In this document: positions 35,831 to 44,671 of the stretch, piece by piece | Layout: each line of letters begins with the position of its first letter | How positions within the stretch are numbered: the stretch's first letter is position 1 | NCBI GenBank assembly: GCA_938084845.1 | Contig: CALKEB010000028.1 | Location: 1-64,000 of the forward strand | Reading direction: 5' to 3' | DNA from: an uncultured Polaribacter sp. | GTDB taxonomy: Bacteria > Bacteroidota > Bacteroidia > Flavobacteriales > Flavobacteriaceae | DNA: 64,000 bases | The notes under the pieces: generated by a model | Told to the model about the DNA's origin: nothing | The model's database searches: none | Seen by the model: the letters and a program-made list of their open reading frames with translations, nothing else | Made by a program: the position numbers and the translations under genes

Positions 35831-36109
35831 CTAACTATCTTCTTCAGTTAGATTGATATCAAAGTCTTTATTATCCTCAAAAAAATATTCATCTTCTGAA
35901 TAAAATTCCATTGCCTCTTCTAACTTAGTACTAATTTTAATTAGGTAAATAGTAGTTGGTGCATTTACTTCTAGTGCTTTAATTGTTTCTCCTCTAGCAT
36001 TTTTAAATGAAATAATGTCATCAAAATCATAACCCAATGGGTATGTATCTATCAAAAGATCTAATATTTCTTTTGTTATTTTTTCATATGCTACAATTAC
36101 TCTTTTCAT
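35831..36109 (-). CDS. Small acidic protein of unknown function at end of polyamine operon
   Basis: I do not recognise a named family in this 92-aa protein (MKRVIVAYEKITKEILDLLID). It is acidic, especially at the C-terminus (EDEYFFEDNKDFDINLTEEDS), with no signal peptide or membrane helix. It starts only 4 bp after the stop of the deoxyhypusine-synthase-like gene and ends before a terminator, so it is the last cistron of the speA-speB operon. That context suggests a role linked to polyamine metabolism, such as a binding or regulatory partner, but the sequence does not prove it. Confidence 0.8.
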   Translation of the reverse strand: MKRVIVAYEKITKEILDLLIDTYPLGYDFDDIISFKNARGETIKALEVNAPTTIYLIKISTKLEEAMEFYSEDEYFFEDNKDFDINLTEEDS

Positions 36110-36113
36110 GCCT

Positions 36114-37082
36114 CTACATTTCTAGCAAATAAGCAAATAGTAATGGTGCCACAATAGTTGCATCACTTTCTATGATAAATTTTGGGGTTTCAATATCTAA
36201 TTTACCCCAAGTAATTTTCTCATTTGGTACAGCACCAGAATAGGAACCATAACTTGTCGTAGAATCAGAAATTTGACAAAAATAACTCCAAAAAGGGGTA
36301 TCTATTCTTTCTAAATCTTGATACAACATTGGCACTACACAAATAGGAAAATCTCCTGCTATACCTCCTCCAATTTGAAAGAATCCTATTCCGTTTTTAG
36401 AATTTTCTGTATACCAATCTGCTAAAAAGGTCATATACTCAATTCCTGATTTTGTGGTACTTGCTTTTAATTCTCCTTTTAAAACATAGGAAGCAAAAAT
36501 GTTTCCCATTGTAGAGTCTTCCCAACCAGGAACTACAATTGGTATATTTTTTTCAGCTGCTGCATACATCCATGAATCTTTAATATCAATTTCATAATAC
36601 TTTTCTAAAACACCAGACAATAACAATTTATACATGTATTCATGAGGTAGATAGCGTTCTCCTTTGGCCTCTGCATCTTTCCAAATTTTTACAATATGTG
36701 CTTGAATTCTTCGAAAAGCTTCTTTTTCTGGTATGCACGTATCTGTAACTCTATTTAACCCTTTCTCTAACAAATCCCATTCTTCTTGTGGCGTTAAATC
36801 TCTATAATTAGGCACACGCTTGTAATGGGAATGTGCGACTAAATTCATAATATCTTCTTCTAAATTGGCGCCAGTACAAGAAATGATATGCACTTTATCT
36901 TGACGAATCATTTCTGCAAATATCTTCCCCAACTCTGCTGTACTCATCGCTCCAGCTAATGAAACTAACATTTTAGCGCCTGCGTTAAGTTGTTTTTCAT
37001 ACCCTTTAGCTGCATCAACTAATGAGGCAGCGTTAAAGTGTAAAAAGTATTTTTCTAAAAAATTCGTTATTGGTTTTTTCAT
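36114..37082 (-). CDS. Deoxyhypusine synthase-like protein, probable homospermidine synthase
   Basis: The 322-aa protein belongs to the deoxyhypusine synthase family (NAD Rossmann fold: MLVSLAGAMSTAELGKIFAEMI and ISCTGANLEEDIMNLVAHSHYKRVP). The catalytic lysine context of human enzyme (SWGKI) is kept as ITWGKLD with Lys294. Bacteria have no eIF5A to modify; bacterial homologues make homospermidine from putrescine in some lineages, and flavobacteria are known to contain that polyamine. Position after speB (17 bp gap), which yields putrescine, supports this. The exact product is inferred. Confidence 0.82.
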   Translation of the reverse strand: MKKPITNFLEKYFLHFNAASLVDAAKGYEKQLNAGAKMLVSLAGAMSTAELGKIFAEMIRQDKVHIISCTGANLEEDIMNLVAHSHYKRVPNYRDLTPQEEWDLLEKGLNRVTDTCIPEKEAFRRIQAHIVKIWKDAEAKGERYLPHEYMYKLLLSGVLEKYYEIDIKDSWMYAAAEKNIPIVVPGWEDSTMGNIFASYVLKGELKASTTKSGIEYMTFLADWYTENSKNGIGFFQIGGGIAGDFPICVVPMLYQDLERIDTPFWSYFCQISDSTTSYGSYSGAVPNEKITWGKLDIETPKFIIESDATIVAPLLFAYLLEM

Positions 37083-37099
37083 TCTAAAGTATTTTTTAA

Positions 37100-38041
37100 T
37101 TAAAATTCTTGGTCGTTTTCTTTAAATTTAGATATTCTATTCACTATTTTTAAATTGTCTGATTCTATATCAGCATTATATATCTCATCACTAGAAAACT
37201 TGTAACTCAACATTTTATAAAAGAGCTTTGCAGCTAAAAAATCGGAAGATGTATCGTGTTTATTTGGACATAACTCTACCATATCAAAACCGACCACATT
37301 TTTTTTTCTAAAAACAGTTTTCAAAAATGATAGGGTTTCATAATACAATAACCCTCCAGGTTCAGGGGTACCAGTAGAGGGTAAAATAGAAGGGTCTAAA
37401 GCATCTAAATCAAATGTAATAAACACGTTTGTAGTTAATTGATCTATAACATCTTCTATCCAATATTCATTAACAACCATATCATGAGCAAAGAATACTT
37501 TATCTTCATTCATTGTTCTCTTTTCAGAAATATCCATACTTCGAATACCTACTTGAACTAAGTTAGTGGTTGTATTTGCCTCATATACAGCACATGCATG
37601 GTTATAAGAAGAACCTTGATATTCTTTTCTTAAATCTGCATGAGCATCAATGTGCAATACCGTTAAATTATCAAAGCATTCATTAAATGCTCTAATTGTT
37701 CCAATAGAGATTGAATGTTCACCGCCAAAAACGGTAACAAATTTATTTCTATTAATGTATTTTTTTGTTTCTTGATGTACTTTATGTACAACTGCCTCAG
37801 GTGAAGAATTTTCTATTATTTCTTCTGCTAAAAATACGCCTTGTTTATACACTTCTGAATCGGTTTCAATATCATACAATTCCATATTTTCAGAAGCTTC
37901 TAAAAATGCTTTAGGTCCTTTGTCTGCTCCTTTTTGCCAAGTACTTGTTCCATCATAAGGAACAGGGATTATTACTATTTTTGCTGTAGCAGGATTTGCA
38001 TATTCTTCTGGGATTCCTGCATATGTACTATTTATTTTCAT
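37100..38041 (-). CDS. speB: Agmatinase SpeB
   Basis: The 313-aa ureohydrolase has the binuclear manganese motifs FGGEHSIS, LHIDAHADLR and FITFDLDALDPSILPSTGTPEPGG, all complete. It hydrolyses agmatine to putrescine and urea in the cytoplasm. The gene lies 10 bp downstream of speA and 17 bp upstream of the deoxyhypusine-synthase-like gene. The family also contains arginases and guanidinobutyrases; the operon position makes agmatinase most likely. Confidence 0.93.
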   Translation of the reverse strand: MKINSTYAGIPEEYANPATAKIVIIPVPYDGTSTWQKGADKGPKAFLEASENMELYDIETDSEVYKQGVFLAEEIIENSSPEAVVHKVHQETKKYINRNKFVTVFGGEHSISIGTIRAFNECFDNLTVLHIDAHADLRKEYQGSSYNHACAVYEANTTTNLVQVGIRSMDISEKRTMNEDKVFFAHDMVVNEYWIEDVIDQLTTNVFITFDLDALDPSILPSTGTPEPGGLLYYETLSFLKTVFRKKNVVGFDMVELCPNKHDTSSDFLAAKLFYKMLSYKFSSDEIYNADIESDNLKIVNRISKFKENDQEF

Positions 38042-38051
38042 TTTTTTTATT

Positions 38052-39443
38052 TTAGTATCCTAGTATGGATAACATTTCACTACTTTTTTGTTGCTCTTTA
38101 AAAAGAGTAATTTTTAATTTACCGTTTTGATCTTTATCTATGATTAATTGTTTAGGGTTTGGAATTAAACAATGTTGTAATCCTCCAAAACCACCTATTG
38201 ATTCTTGATAAGCTCCAGTATTAAAAAAACCAATATAAAGTGGTTTTTCTTTCTCATAAACTGGCAAGTATATTCCGTTAATATGTTGTTCTGAGTTATA
38301 ATAATCGTCACTATCACAAGTTAATCCTCCTAGTAATACCCGTTCATATTGCCTATTCCATTTATTTATTGGTAGCATTATAAAACGTTTATTTATAGCC
38401 CAAGAGTCTGGTAGTGTTGTTATAAAAGAAGAATTAATCATATTCCAACGCTCTCTGTCGTTTTGTTTTTTTTGGTATAGAATTTCATAAACAGTAGCTC
38501 CAGATTCACCTACAGTAAAACTGCCAAATTCTGTAAAAATATTTGGTACAGGAACATTACTTTCTATACAGGCTGTGTTTATTTGGTTAATAATTTCATC
38601 AATGATATATTGGTAATCATAATCAAACCCTAAAGAGTTCTTTATTGGAAAACCACCTCCAATATTTAAGCTATCTAAAGAAGGGCATTTTCGCTTAAGA
38701 TTGATGTAAACATTTAAACATTTCATTAATTCATTCCAATAATAGGCATTGTCTTTAATACCTGTATTGATAAAGAAATGAAGCATTTTTAATTGAACTT
38801 GTTGATTTTTAGAAATTTCTTTATCATAAAAAGGAACAATATTTTTATACCCAATTCCTAAACGAGAGGTGTAAAATTCAAATTTTGGTTCTTCTTCTGA
38901 AGCAATTCGAATACCGATTTTAAATTGTTGTTTTGTTTCATTAGTTAATAAATTTAACTCCTCGTAATTATCGATTATTGGAATACAGTTTTTATGACCT
39001 GAGTTTATAATATCAGTAATGTTTTTAATATACTGGTCTCTTTTAAAGCCATTACATATAATATATGTAGTGTCTTTTATTTTGCCTTCTCTTCTTAAGT
39101 TATTTACGATGTCTATATCAAAAGCAGATGAAGTTTCTATATGAATGTCATTTTTTAAAGCCTCTTTTAATACATGTTTAAAATGGGAGCTTTTAGTACA
39201 ATAACTATAAAAGTATTTACCTTTATAGTTATGGTTGTTCATGCTGTTTTTAAACCATGTTTTTGTTCTTTGTATGTTTTCTGAGATTTTTGGTAAATAA
39301 GTAAATTTTAATGGAGCGCCATAAGTTTCTATTAATTCCATTAAATTGATATCATGCCAAATAAGTTTATTATTTATGGTTTTAAATTCTTCTTGTGGAA
39401 AATCGAAAGTCTGTTCGATTAAATCAATATATTTAGTGTTCAT
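38052..39443 (-). CDS. speA: Arginine decarboxylase (short Bacteroidota type)
   Basis: This 463-aa PLP enzyme of the alanine-racemase-fold decarboxylases has the N-terminal barrel with YFYSYCTKSSHFKHVLKEAL (PLP-lysine region), LNIGGGFPIKNS (phosphate loop) and the active-site Cys in GGLTCDSDDYYN. It converts arginine to agmatine, feeding speB next door. It is much shorter than the enteric biosynthetic SpeA (about 650 aa) but typical for Flavobacteriaceae. A perfect 10-bp-arm palindrome lies 36 bp upstream of the ATG. Confidence 0.9.
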   Translation of the reverse strand: MNTKYIDLIEQTFDFPQEEFKTINNKLIWHDINLMELIETYGAPLKFTYLPKISENIQRTKTWFKNSMNNHNYKGKYFYSYCTKSSHFKHVLKEALKNDIHIETSSAFDIDIVNNLRREGKIKDTTYIICNGFKRDQYIKNITDIINSGHKNCIPIIDNYEELNLLTNETKQQFKIGIRIASEEEPKFEFYTSRLGIGYKNIVPFYDKEISKNQQVQLKMLHFFINTGIKDNAYYWNELMKCLNVYINLKRKCPSLDSLNIGGGFPIKNSLGFDYDYQYIIDEIINQINTACIESNVPVPNIFTEFGSFTVGESGATVYEILYQKKQNDRERWNMINSSFITTLPDSWAINKRFIMLPINKWNRQYERVLLGGLTCDSDDYYNSEQHINGIYLPVYEKEKPLYIGFFNTGAYQESIGGFGGLQHCLIPNPKQLIIDKDQNGKLKITLFKEQQKSSEMLSILGY

Positions 39444-39478
39444 TCTTTATTTTTAAAATTAGTGTAGAGGGTACTGTT

Positions 39479-39509
39479 TTGTTCTAAATACAAGTAGTTT
39501 TTAGAACAA
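39479..39509. promoter_or_regulatory. Perfect palindrome upstream of speA, candidate operator or leader hairpin
   Basis: TTGTTCTAAA-N11-TTTAGAACAA has 10-bp arms without mismatch and lies 36 bp before the speA ATG on the minus strand. A dimeric repressor site or a 5'-leader hairpin are both possible; no T tract follows, which speaks against a terminator. Confidence 0.5.
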
Positions 39510-39535
39510 TTAAAAAATTTAAAATAAAGAAAGAA

Positions 39536-39703
39536 TCACTGTAATATTTGTAAATAAATTACGTGAAGCTTAGAAATAAGCAGTAAGTTGGTCTTGAAAG
39601 TGAATGGAGAAACCTTAATTTTTTCGTTGCATTTCCAAAATGCATCAAGATTATTTTTCATCTCCTTTAAATAATCTTTACCGAAATAAGTAAAACGTAA
39701 CAT
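39536..39703 (-). CDS. Possible small ORF (55 aa) in speA-helicase gap, doubtful
   Basis: Within the only gene-free stretch over 300 bp (39444-39824) the minus strand has an open frame from ATG 39703 to TGA 39536, starting MLRFTYFGKDYLKEMKNNLD. I recognise no family; the second half is leucine/isoleucine-rich (LLLISKLHVIYLQILQ). It could be a small protein, a degraded remnant or chance. The rest of the gap holds two inverted repeats and AT-rich sequence. Confidence 0.25.
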   Translation of the reverse strand: MLRFTYFGKDYLKEMKNNLDAFWKCNEKIKVSPFTFKTNLLLISKLHVIYLQILQ

Positions 39704-39729
39704 TTGACTTTTAAAAGCAAGTCAAATGT
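39700..39729. repeat. Inverted repeat between SF2 helicase and speA
   Basis: ACATTTGACTT-TTAAAAGC-AAGTCAAATGT has perfect 11-bp arms. It lies 96 bp downstream of the helicase stop and could be its terminator, though the T tract is weak on the minus strand. It overlaps the start of the doubtful 55-aa ORF. Confidence 0.6.
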
Positions 39730-39824
39730 AAATTATTTTTTAATACAAAAAATTAAAATAAATAAATATTTTACTTTTTATCGAAATTCTAATTGAAGAA
39801 GACACTACATAATCAATGAAAATA

Positions 39825-41375
39825 TTATTCCTCTATTGGAGGGTGACCAAATATTTTTTCATAATCCTGGTCAAAATTTTCTCTTAGATAAGAGTTTAAT
39901 TTTTTTCTATAATCATCTTTTAGCCAGGTAACAAAGTTATGGGTACTCTTAGAAATACATTTTGCATACATATTGATTCTATCATCAATCTCCTCTCCTA
40001 GCATTTTAGCTAAAATTAAAGCATCAAAAACATCTTCACTATTTTCGATACACATTTTTGCATGATGAACAATAGATTTTTCTAAAACTCTTTTTGAAGA
40101 CTCTCCAGATCGAATAGTATCAATATAAACTGCTTTCATATCAAAGTAAGTATCTGTAGATTTAGCAAACTCTTTTTTAACATCTGCTGGGAGCTCGTAC
40201 CTAAAAGTACTTTCTATTTCTTCATCAGAAAGAATAGCGTTTAAATAGTAGTCTGGAGCTCTGAACATTTTTTGCCAATCTAGATCTGCACCCCATGGAC
40301 CAAATCTGTAAAAGTTATTTCCTAAATCGACAACGTCAAATGTATTCTTATCACCAAAAATACGAGATCCACGTCCAATCATCTGATAATAGAGAGTTAA
40401 TGATTTCGTTGCTCTATTTAAAATTATAGCTTCAATACTAGGCTCATCAAAACCTGTTGTTAAAATACTTACTGAAGTTATAATTGCATTTGGTGTTTTA
40501 TGAAACCATCTTAAAATTAATTCCCTCTCTTTTTTACTGTTGGTATTATCTAAATGGGCAATTGGATACCCTGCTTTTTTAAAAGCATGAAAAACTTGAA
40601 TGGATGTATTTATTCCATTATTAAAAATTAATGTCTTTTTTCCTTTAGCAGTTTCTTCGTAAGCAGAAACTAACTTTGAAAGCATATCTGTATTTGTATA
40701 TAAATCTTCAGAAGATTTTACAGTATAATCTCCATTAGCACCTACTTCTAGTGAAGTTAAACCAACATTATAAGAATACATGTTTGCTCTGGCTAAATAG
40801 CCATTATCAATTAGATCTTGAATAGATTCTCCAACAAATAATTCTTGATAGTTCTCATACATTGGTAATTTTATATTTGAACTTAAAGGTGTAGCTGTAA
40901 CACCCAAAATAAAAGAATCACTAAAAAATTTAAATATTTTAGTAAAAGAGTTGTAGTGAGCCTCATCTACAATGACCAAACCAATATCTGAGATATCTAA
41001 TTTTTCATCATTTAAACGATTTTTAAGTGTCTCTACCATAGCAACAAAACACTCAAACTCATGCTGATCATCTAATTTAGCCGTAGAATTTATAATTTTA
41101 TTACGTACACCAAACTCCTTTAACATTTTTGAAGTTTGCTTACTTAATTCAATTCTATGCGTTAACACTAGAACTTTCTTTTTAAACGTTTTGATATAAC
41201 GTCTTACAATTTCAGAAAAAATTACAGTTTTACCCCCACCTGTTGGCAACTGGTATAGTAAATGGTAATCTTTTGGTGCATTCTCAAATCTTTGAAAAAT
41301 TTCATGTAATGCCTCTTTTTGATACCCATATAATTCTTTACCCACAATCTTTTCTGAAGTATTATTTTCTGTCAA
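39825..41375 (-). CDS. Superfamily 2 DEAD/DEAH-box helicase
   Basis: The 516-aa protein has SF2 motifs in order: Q-like KELYGYQKEALHEI, Walker A YQLPTGGGKTVIFSEI near residue 48, VLVLTHRIELSKQ (Ia), IGLVIVDEAHYNSF (II), ILGVTATPLS (III), SILTTGFDEPSIEAIILNRAT (V) and YYQMIGRGSRIFG (VI). The helicase core fills residues 20-360 and a helical C-terminus follows with no nuclease motif that I can see. This resembles XPB/Ssl2-like or type III restriction-like helicases found as standalone genes in flavobacteria. No methylase or defence partner is adjacent, so a repair or RNA role is as likely. Confidence 0.88.
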   Translation of the reverse strand: MTENNTSEKIVGKELYGYQKEALHEIFQRFENAPKDYHLLYQLPTGGGKTVIFSEIVRRYIKTFKKKVLVLTHRIELSKQTSKMLKEFGVRNKIINSTAKLDDQHEFECFVAMVETLKNRLNDEKLDISDIGLVIVDEAHYNSFTKIFKFFSDSFILGVTATPLSSNIKLPMYENYQELFVGESIQDLIDNGYLARANMYSYNVGLTSLEVGANGDYTVKSSEDLYTNTDMLSKLVSAYEETAKGKKTLIFNNGINTSIQVFHAFKKAGYPIAHLDNTNSKKERELILRWFHKTPNAIITSVSILTTGFDEPSIEAIILNRATKSLTLYYQMIGRGSRIFGDKNTFDVVDLGNNFYRFGPWGADLDWQKMFRAPDYYLNAILSDEEIESTFRYELPADVKKEFAKSTDTYFDMKAVYIDTIRSGESSKRVLEKSIVHHAKMCIENSEDVFDALILAKMLGEEIDDRINMYAKCISKSTHNFVTWLKDDYRKKLNSYLRENFDQDYEKIFGHPPIEE

Positions 41376-41433
41376 AAGTTTAAAAATTTAGGATACAAAA
41401 ATAAGACTTAATTAAGGTTTAATGCAAGTTTAA

Positions 41434-41832
41434 CTATACAAATCTTGCAAGTTCTACCAAAGTAATGTCATTATGGGAAGCATCAAATACAGAAACACCA
41501 TTTCTTAAAACTATTAATTGTGGTGATTGGTGTGTTACTTCAAATTTTTCTGCAATTTCAGCAGAAATATCTCTATGGTTTAACAAGTCTAAATAATAGA
41601 CTTTTAAATGTTGATGTTCTGGTTTAAAAAGATTTTCGAATTCTTTAATAACCATTTTGCTAATACCACATCTTGTAGAGTGTTTAAAAATAAATACAGA
41701 TTCGGTATTAGAACTCGTTTTTATATCGTCTAATTGAGAAAGTGTTGTTAACGGTATCCATTGTATGCTTTTTGTTTGTTCTTTACCAGAATCTTCTTTA
41801 GAATTACCAAACATTTTATTTAATATACCCAT
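41434..41832 (-). CDS. ytxJ: Bacillithiol-system thioredoxin-like protein YtxJ
   Basis: The 132-aa thioredoxin-fold protein has the single-cysteine site VFIFKHSTRCGISKMVIKEFENLF, characteristic of YtxJ (monothiol bacilliredoxin-like proteins found with bacillithiol). It also has the cis-Pro segment THQSPQLIVLRNGV. I infer that it removes bacillithiol from mixed disulfides in the cytoplasm; BshA and BshB1 in this window supply the thiol. It lies 58 bp upstream of the helicase gene on the same strand. Confidence 0.9.
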   Translation of the reverse strand: MGILNKMFGNSKEDSGKEQTKSIQWIPLTTLSQLDDIKTSSNTESVFIFKHSTRCGISKMVIKEFENLFKPEHQHLKVYYLDLLNHRDISAEIAEKFEVTHQSPQLIVLRNGVSVFDASHNDITLVELARFV

Positions 41833-41942
41833 AGTATTTTTATCTATTTTTTTACAAAGATACTAAACTTTAAGTGGTCAAAAAGTCATAAATAGCTTGA
41901 TTTTTTAGACAAAATGGCATTTTAAATAAACGTAATAGTGAA

Positions 41943-41957
41943 TGGCATTAAAGTTGT
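41943..41957 (+). promoter_or_regulatory. Sigma-54-like element upstream of clpB
   Basis: TGGCAT-TAAAG-TTGT resembles the -24/-12 consensus TGGCAC-N5-TTGC, with one change in each half. A start about 11-12 nt downstream would leave a 5' leader of roughly 23 nt before the ATG at 41991. A second TGGCATT lies about 40 bp upstream. No experimental support. Confidence 0.3.
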
Positions 41958-41990
41958 TTTGTATAATAAAAAATCATAAAAAAATTGATC

Positions 41991-44597
41991 ATGAATTTCA
42001 ACAATTATACAACAAAGTCTCAAGAAGCCATACAAATTGCACAGCAATTAGCACTAAGCTATGAACACAATCAAATAGAAAATGAGCATATTTTTAAAGC
42101 ACTATCACAAATTGATAAGAATGTTTTACCATTTATCTTAAAAAAGCTCACTATAAACTTAGCACTAATTTTACAAATTATAGACAAACAACTTGATCAT
42201 TTACCAAAAGTGTCAGGAGCAAATTTAATGCTATCAAGAGAAGCAGGAAAAAGTTTAAACGAAGCTGCTATTATTGCAAAAAAAATGAATGATGATTTCG
42301 TATCAATAGAACATTTAATTTTAGCAATTTTTAAGTCAAAGAGTAAAATAGCACAAATTTTAAAAGATCAAGGGGCAACTGAAAAAGAGTTAAAAATGGC
42401 CATCCAAGAATTAAGAAAAGGAGAAAATGTTACGTCTCAAAATCAAGAAGAAACTTATAATGCATTAAATAAATATGCAAAAAACCTTAATCAACTCGCT
42501 TTAGAAAATAAATTAGATCCAGTGATTGGTAGAGATGAAGAAATTAGAAGATTACTTCAAATTTTATCGAGAAGAACTAAAAACAATCCAATTCTAGTAG
42601 GAGAACCAGGAACTGGTAAAACAGCTATAGCAGAAGGTTTAGCGCATAGAATTGTTGATGGAGATATTCCAGAAAACTTAAAAGACAAACGTATTTTCTC
42701 TTTAGATATGGGAGCATTAATTGCAGGAGCAAAATACAAAGGCGAATTTGAAGAACGCTTAAAATCGGTTATTAAAGAGGTCACAACCTCTAATGGAGAT
42801 ATAGTACTTTTTATTGATGAAATTCATACGCTAGTAGGTGCAGGAGGTGGACAAGGTGCTATGGATGCAGCTAACATCTTAAAACCTGCTTTGGCAAGAG
42901 GAGAGTTAAGAGCCATTGGTGCTACAACTTTAGATGAATATCAAAAATATTTTGAGAAAGATAAAGCGTTAGAACGTAGATTTCAAAAAGTAAATGTAGA
43001 TGAACCAGATATAGAAAGTGCCATCTCAATTTTAAGAGGAATTAAAGAAAAATATGAATCGCACCACAAAGTTCGTATTAAAGATGAAGCTATTATTGGT
43101 GCTGTAGAACTATCTGAAAGATACATTACAAATCGATTTTTACCAGACAAAGCCATAGATTTAATGGACGAAGCTGCTTCTAAATTACGCATGGAAATTA
43201 ACTCTAAACCAGAAGAATTAGATGTTTTAGATAGAAAAGTAATGCAATTAGAGATAGAAATAGAAGCTATTAAAAGAGAAAATGATGAAATTAAACTAAA
43301 ATCGCTACGATCAGATTTAGCAAATTTAAAGGAGGATAAAAACGAAATAAGTGCAAAATGGAAATCAGAAAAAGAAATTGTAGATAAAATACAGCAAATA
43401 AAATCAGCAATTGAAAAATTAAAGATTGAAGCAGAAAAAGCAGAACGTGAAGGGAATTATGGTAAAGTAGCAGAATTAAGGTATGGAAAGATTAAAGAAG
43501 CACAACAAGAATTAGAAAAGTATCAAATAATAGTTCAAGAGAACAAAAACGAAAGTGCCTTAATTAATGAAGAAGTTTCTCTAGACGATATTGCAGAGGT
43601 TGTTGCTAAATGGACAGGCATTCCCGTGATTAAAATGATACAATCAGAACGTGAAAAGTTATTAAAATTAGAGCTTCATTTACAGAAACGAGTTGTTGGT
43701 CAAGAAGAAGCCATAGTTGCAATTTCTGATGCTGTAAGAAGATCTAAGGCAGGGCTTCAAAACCCAAATAAACCTATTGGTAGTTTTATATTTTTAGGAA
43801 CAACAGGGGTTGGTAAAACAGAATTAGCAAAAGCATTAGCAGCATACCTTTTTGATGATGAAAATGCGATGACAAGGATCGATATGAGCGAATATCAAGA
43901 ACGCCATTCAGTAAGTAGATTAATTGGTGCACCCCCAGGATATGTTGGTTATGAAGAAGGAGGACAGCTTACAGAAGCTGTAAGAAGAAAACCATATTCT
44001 GTGATCCTTTTAGATGAAATTGAAAAGGCACATCCAGACACTTTCAATCTCTTATTACAAGTTTTAGATGAAGGTACTCTTACAGATAATAAAGGAAGAG
44101 TTGCCGATTTTAAAAATTCGATTATTATAATGACTTCAAATCTAGGTAGCTCAATTATTCAAGAAAAATATAACGTCACTAAATCTTCTATTGAGGCTGT
44201 AGCAGAAGTTACAAAAATCGAAGTTTTAGGTTTACTAAAAAAAATGGTACGACCTGAGTTTTTAAATAGAATAGATGATATTATCATGTTTACACCTTTG
44301 CAAGAATCAGCTATTTTTAAAATTGTACAACTTCAAATAGAACAATTAAAGAAAATGATTGGTAAACAAGATATAACTTTAGATGCAACAGATGAAGCCA
44401 TAAAGTACCTATCTAAAAAAGGTTTTCAACCAGAGTTTGGTGCTAGACCTGTAAAAAGAGTAATTCAAAAAGAAATTTTAAATGAGTTATCTAAAGAACT
44501 ATTATCCGGAAAAATTACAACAGAAAGTATTATTTTAATCGATGCATTTGATGACAAATTGGTATTTCGAAACCAAACCGAATTAGTAGAAAGTTAG
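41991..44597 (+). CDS. clpB: Disaggregase chaperone ClpB
   Basis: The track start is a TTG two codons upstream; ATG at 41991 gives MNFNNYTTKSQEAIQIAQ and 868 aa. Domain order is Clp N-domain (1-145), AAA1 with Walker A VGEPGTGKTAIAEG, a coiled-coil middle domain (about 400-530, KREN...KSEKEIVDKIQQIK), AAA2 with GTTGVGKTELAKA and a C-terminal D2-small domain. The middle domain marks it as ClpB rather than ClpA/C. With DnaK it rescues aggregated proteins. A terminator follows, so it is monocistronic. Confidence 0.97.
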   Translation: MNFNNYTTKSQEAIQIAQQLALSYEHNQIENEHIFKALSQIDKNVLPFILKKLTINLALILQIIDKQLDHLPKVSGANLMLSREAGKSLNEAAIIAKKMNDDFVSIEHLILAIFKSKSKIAQILKDQGATEKELKMAIQELRKGENVTSQNQEETYNALNKYAKNLNQLALENKLDPVIGRDEEIRRLLQILSRRTKNNPILVGEPGTGKTAIAEGLAHRIVDGDIPENLKDKRIFSLDMGALIAGAKYKGEFEERLKSVIKEVTTSNGDIVLFIDEIHTLVGAGGGQGAMDAANILKPALARGELRAIGATTLDEYQKYFEKDKALERRFQKVNVDEPDIESAISILRGIKEKYESHHKVRIKDEAIIGAVELSERYITNRFLPDKAIDLMDEAASKLRMEINSKPEELDVLDRKVMQLEIEIEAIKRENDEIKLKSLRSDLANLKEDKNEISAKWKSEKEIVDKIQQIKSAIEKLKIEAEKAEREGNYGKVAELRYGKIKEAQQELEKYQIIVQENKNESALINEEVSLDDIAEVVAKWTGIPVIKMIQSEREKLLKLELHLQKRVVGQEEAIVAISDAVRRSKAGLQNPNKPIGSFIFLGTTGVGKTELAKALAAYLFDDENAMTRIDMSEYQERHSVSRLIGAPPGYVGYEEGGQLTEAVRRKPYSVILLDEIEKAHPDTFNLLLQVLDEGTLTDNKGRVADFKNSIIIMTSNLGSSIIQEKYNVTKSSIEAVAEVTKIEVLGLLKKMVRPEFLNRIDDIIMFTPLQESAIFKIVQLQIEQLKKMIGKQDITLDATDEAIKYLSKKGFQPEFGARPVKRVIQKEILNELSKELLSGKITTESIILIDAFDDKLVFRNQTELVES

Positions 44598-44609
44598 TAA
44601 TTAAATTTT

Positions 44610-44645
44610 AAAAAAGTGATGATTATATACGCATCACTTTTTTTT
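44610..44645 (+). terminator. Intrinsic terminator after clpB
   Basis: AAAAAGTGATG-N10-CATCACTTTTT with additional Ts, 13 nt after the stop. Confidence 0.85.
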
Positions 44646-44671
44646 ATTACATTCGCATACGATAATTATTT

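Noticed and set aside
39825-41375. Defence island around the SF2 helicase
   Set aside because: No nuclease, methylase or other defence gene is adjacent; neighbours are ytxJ and speA.
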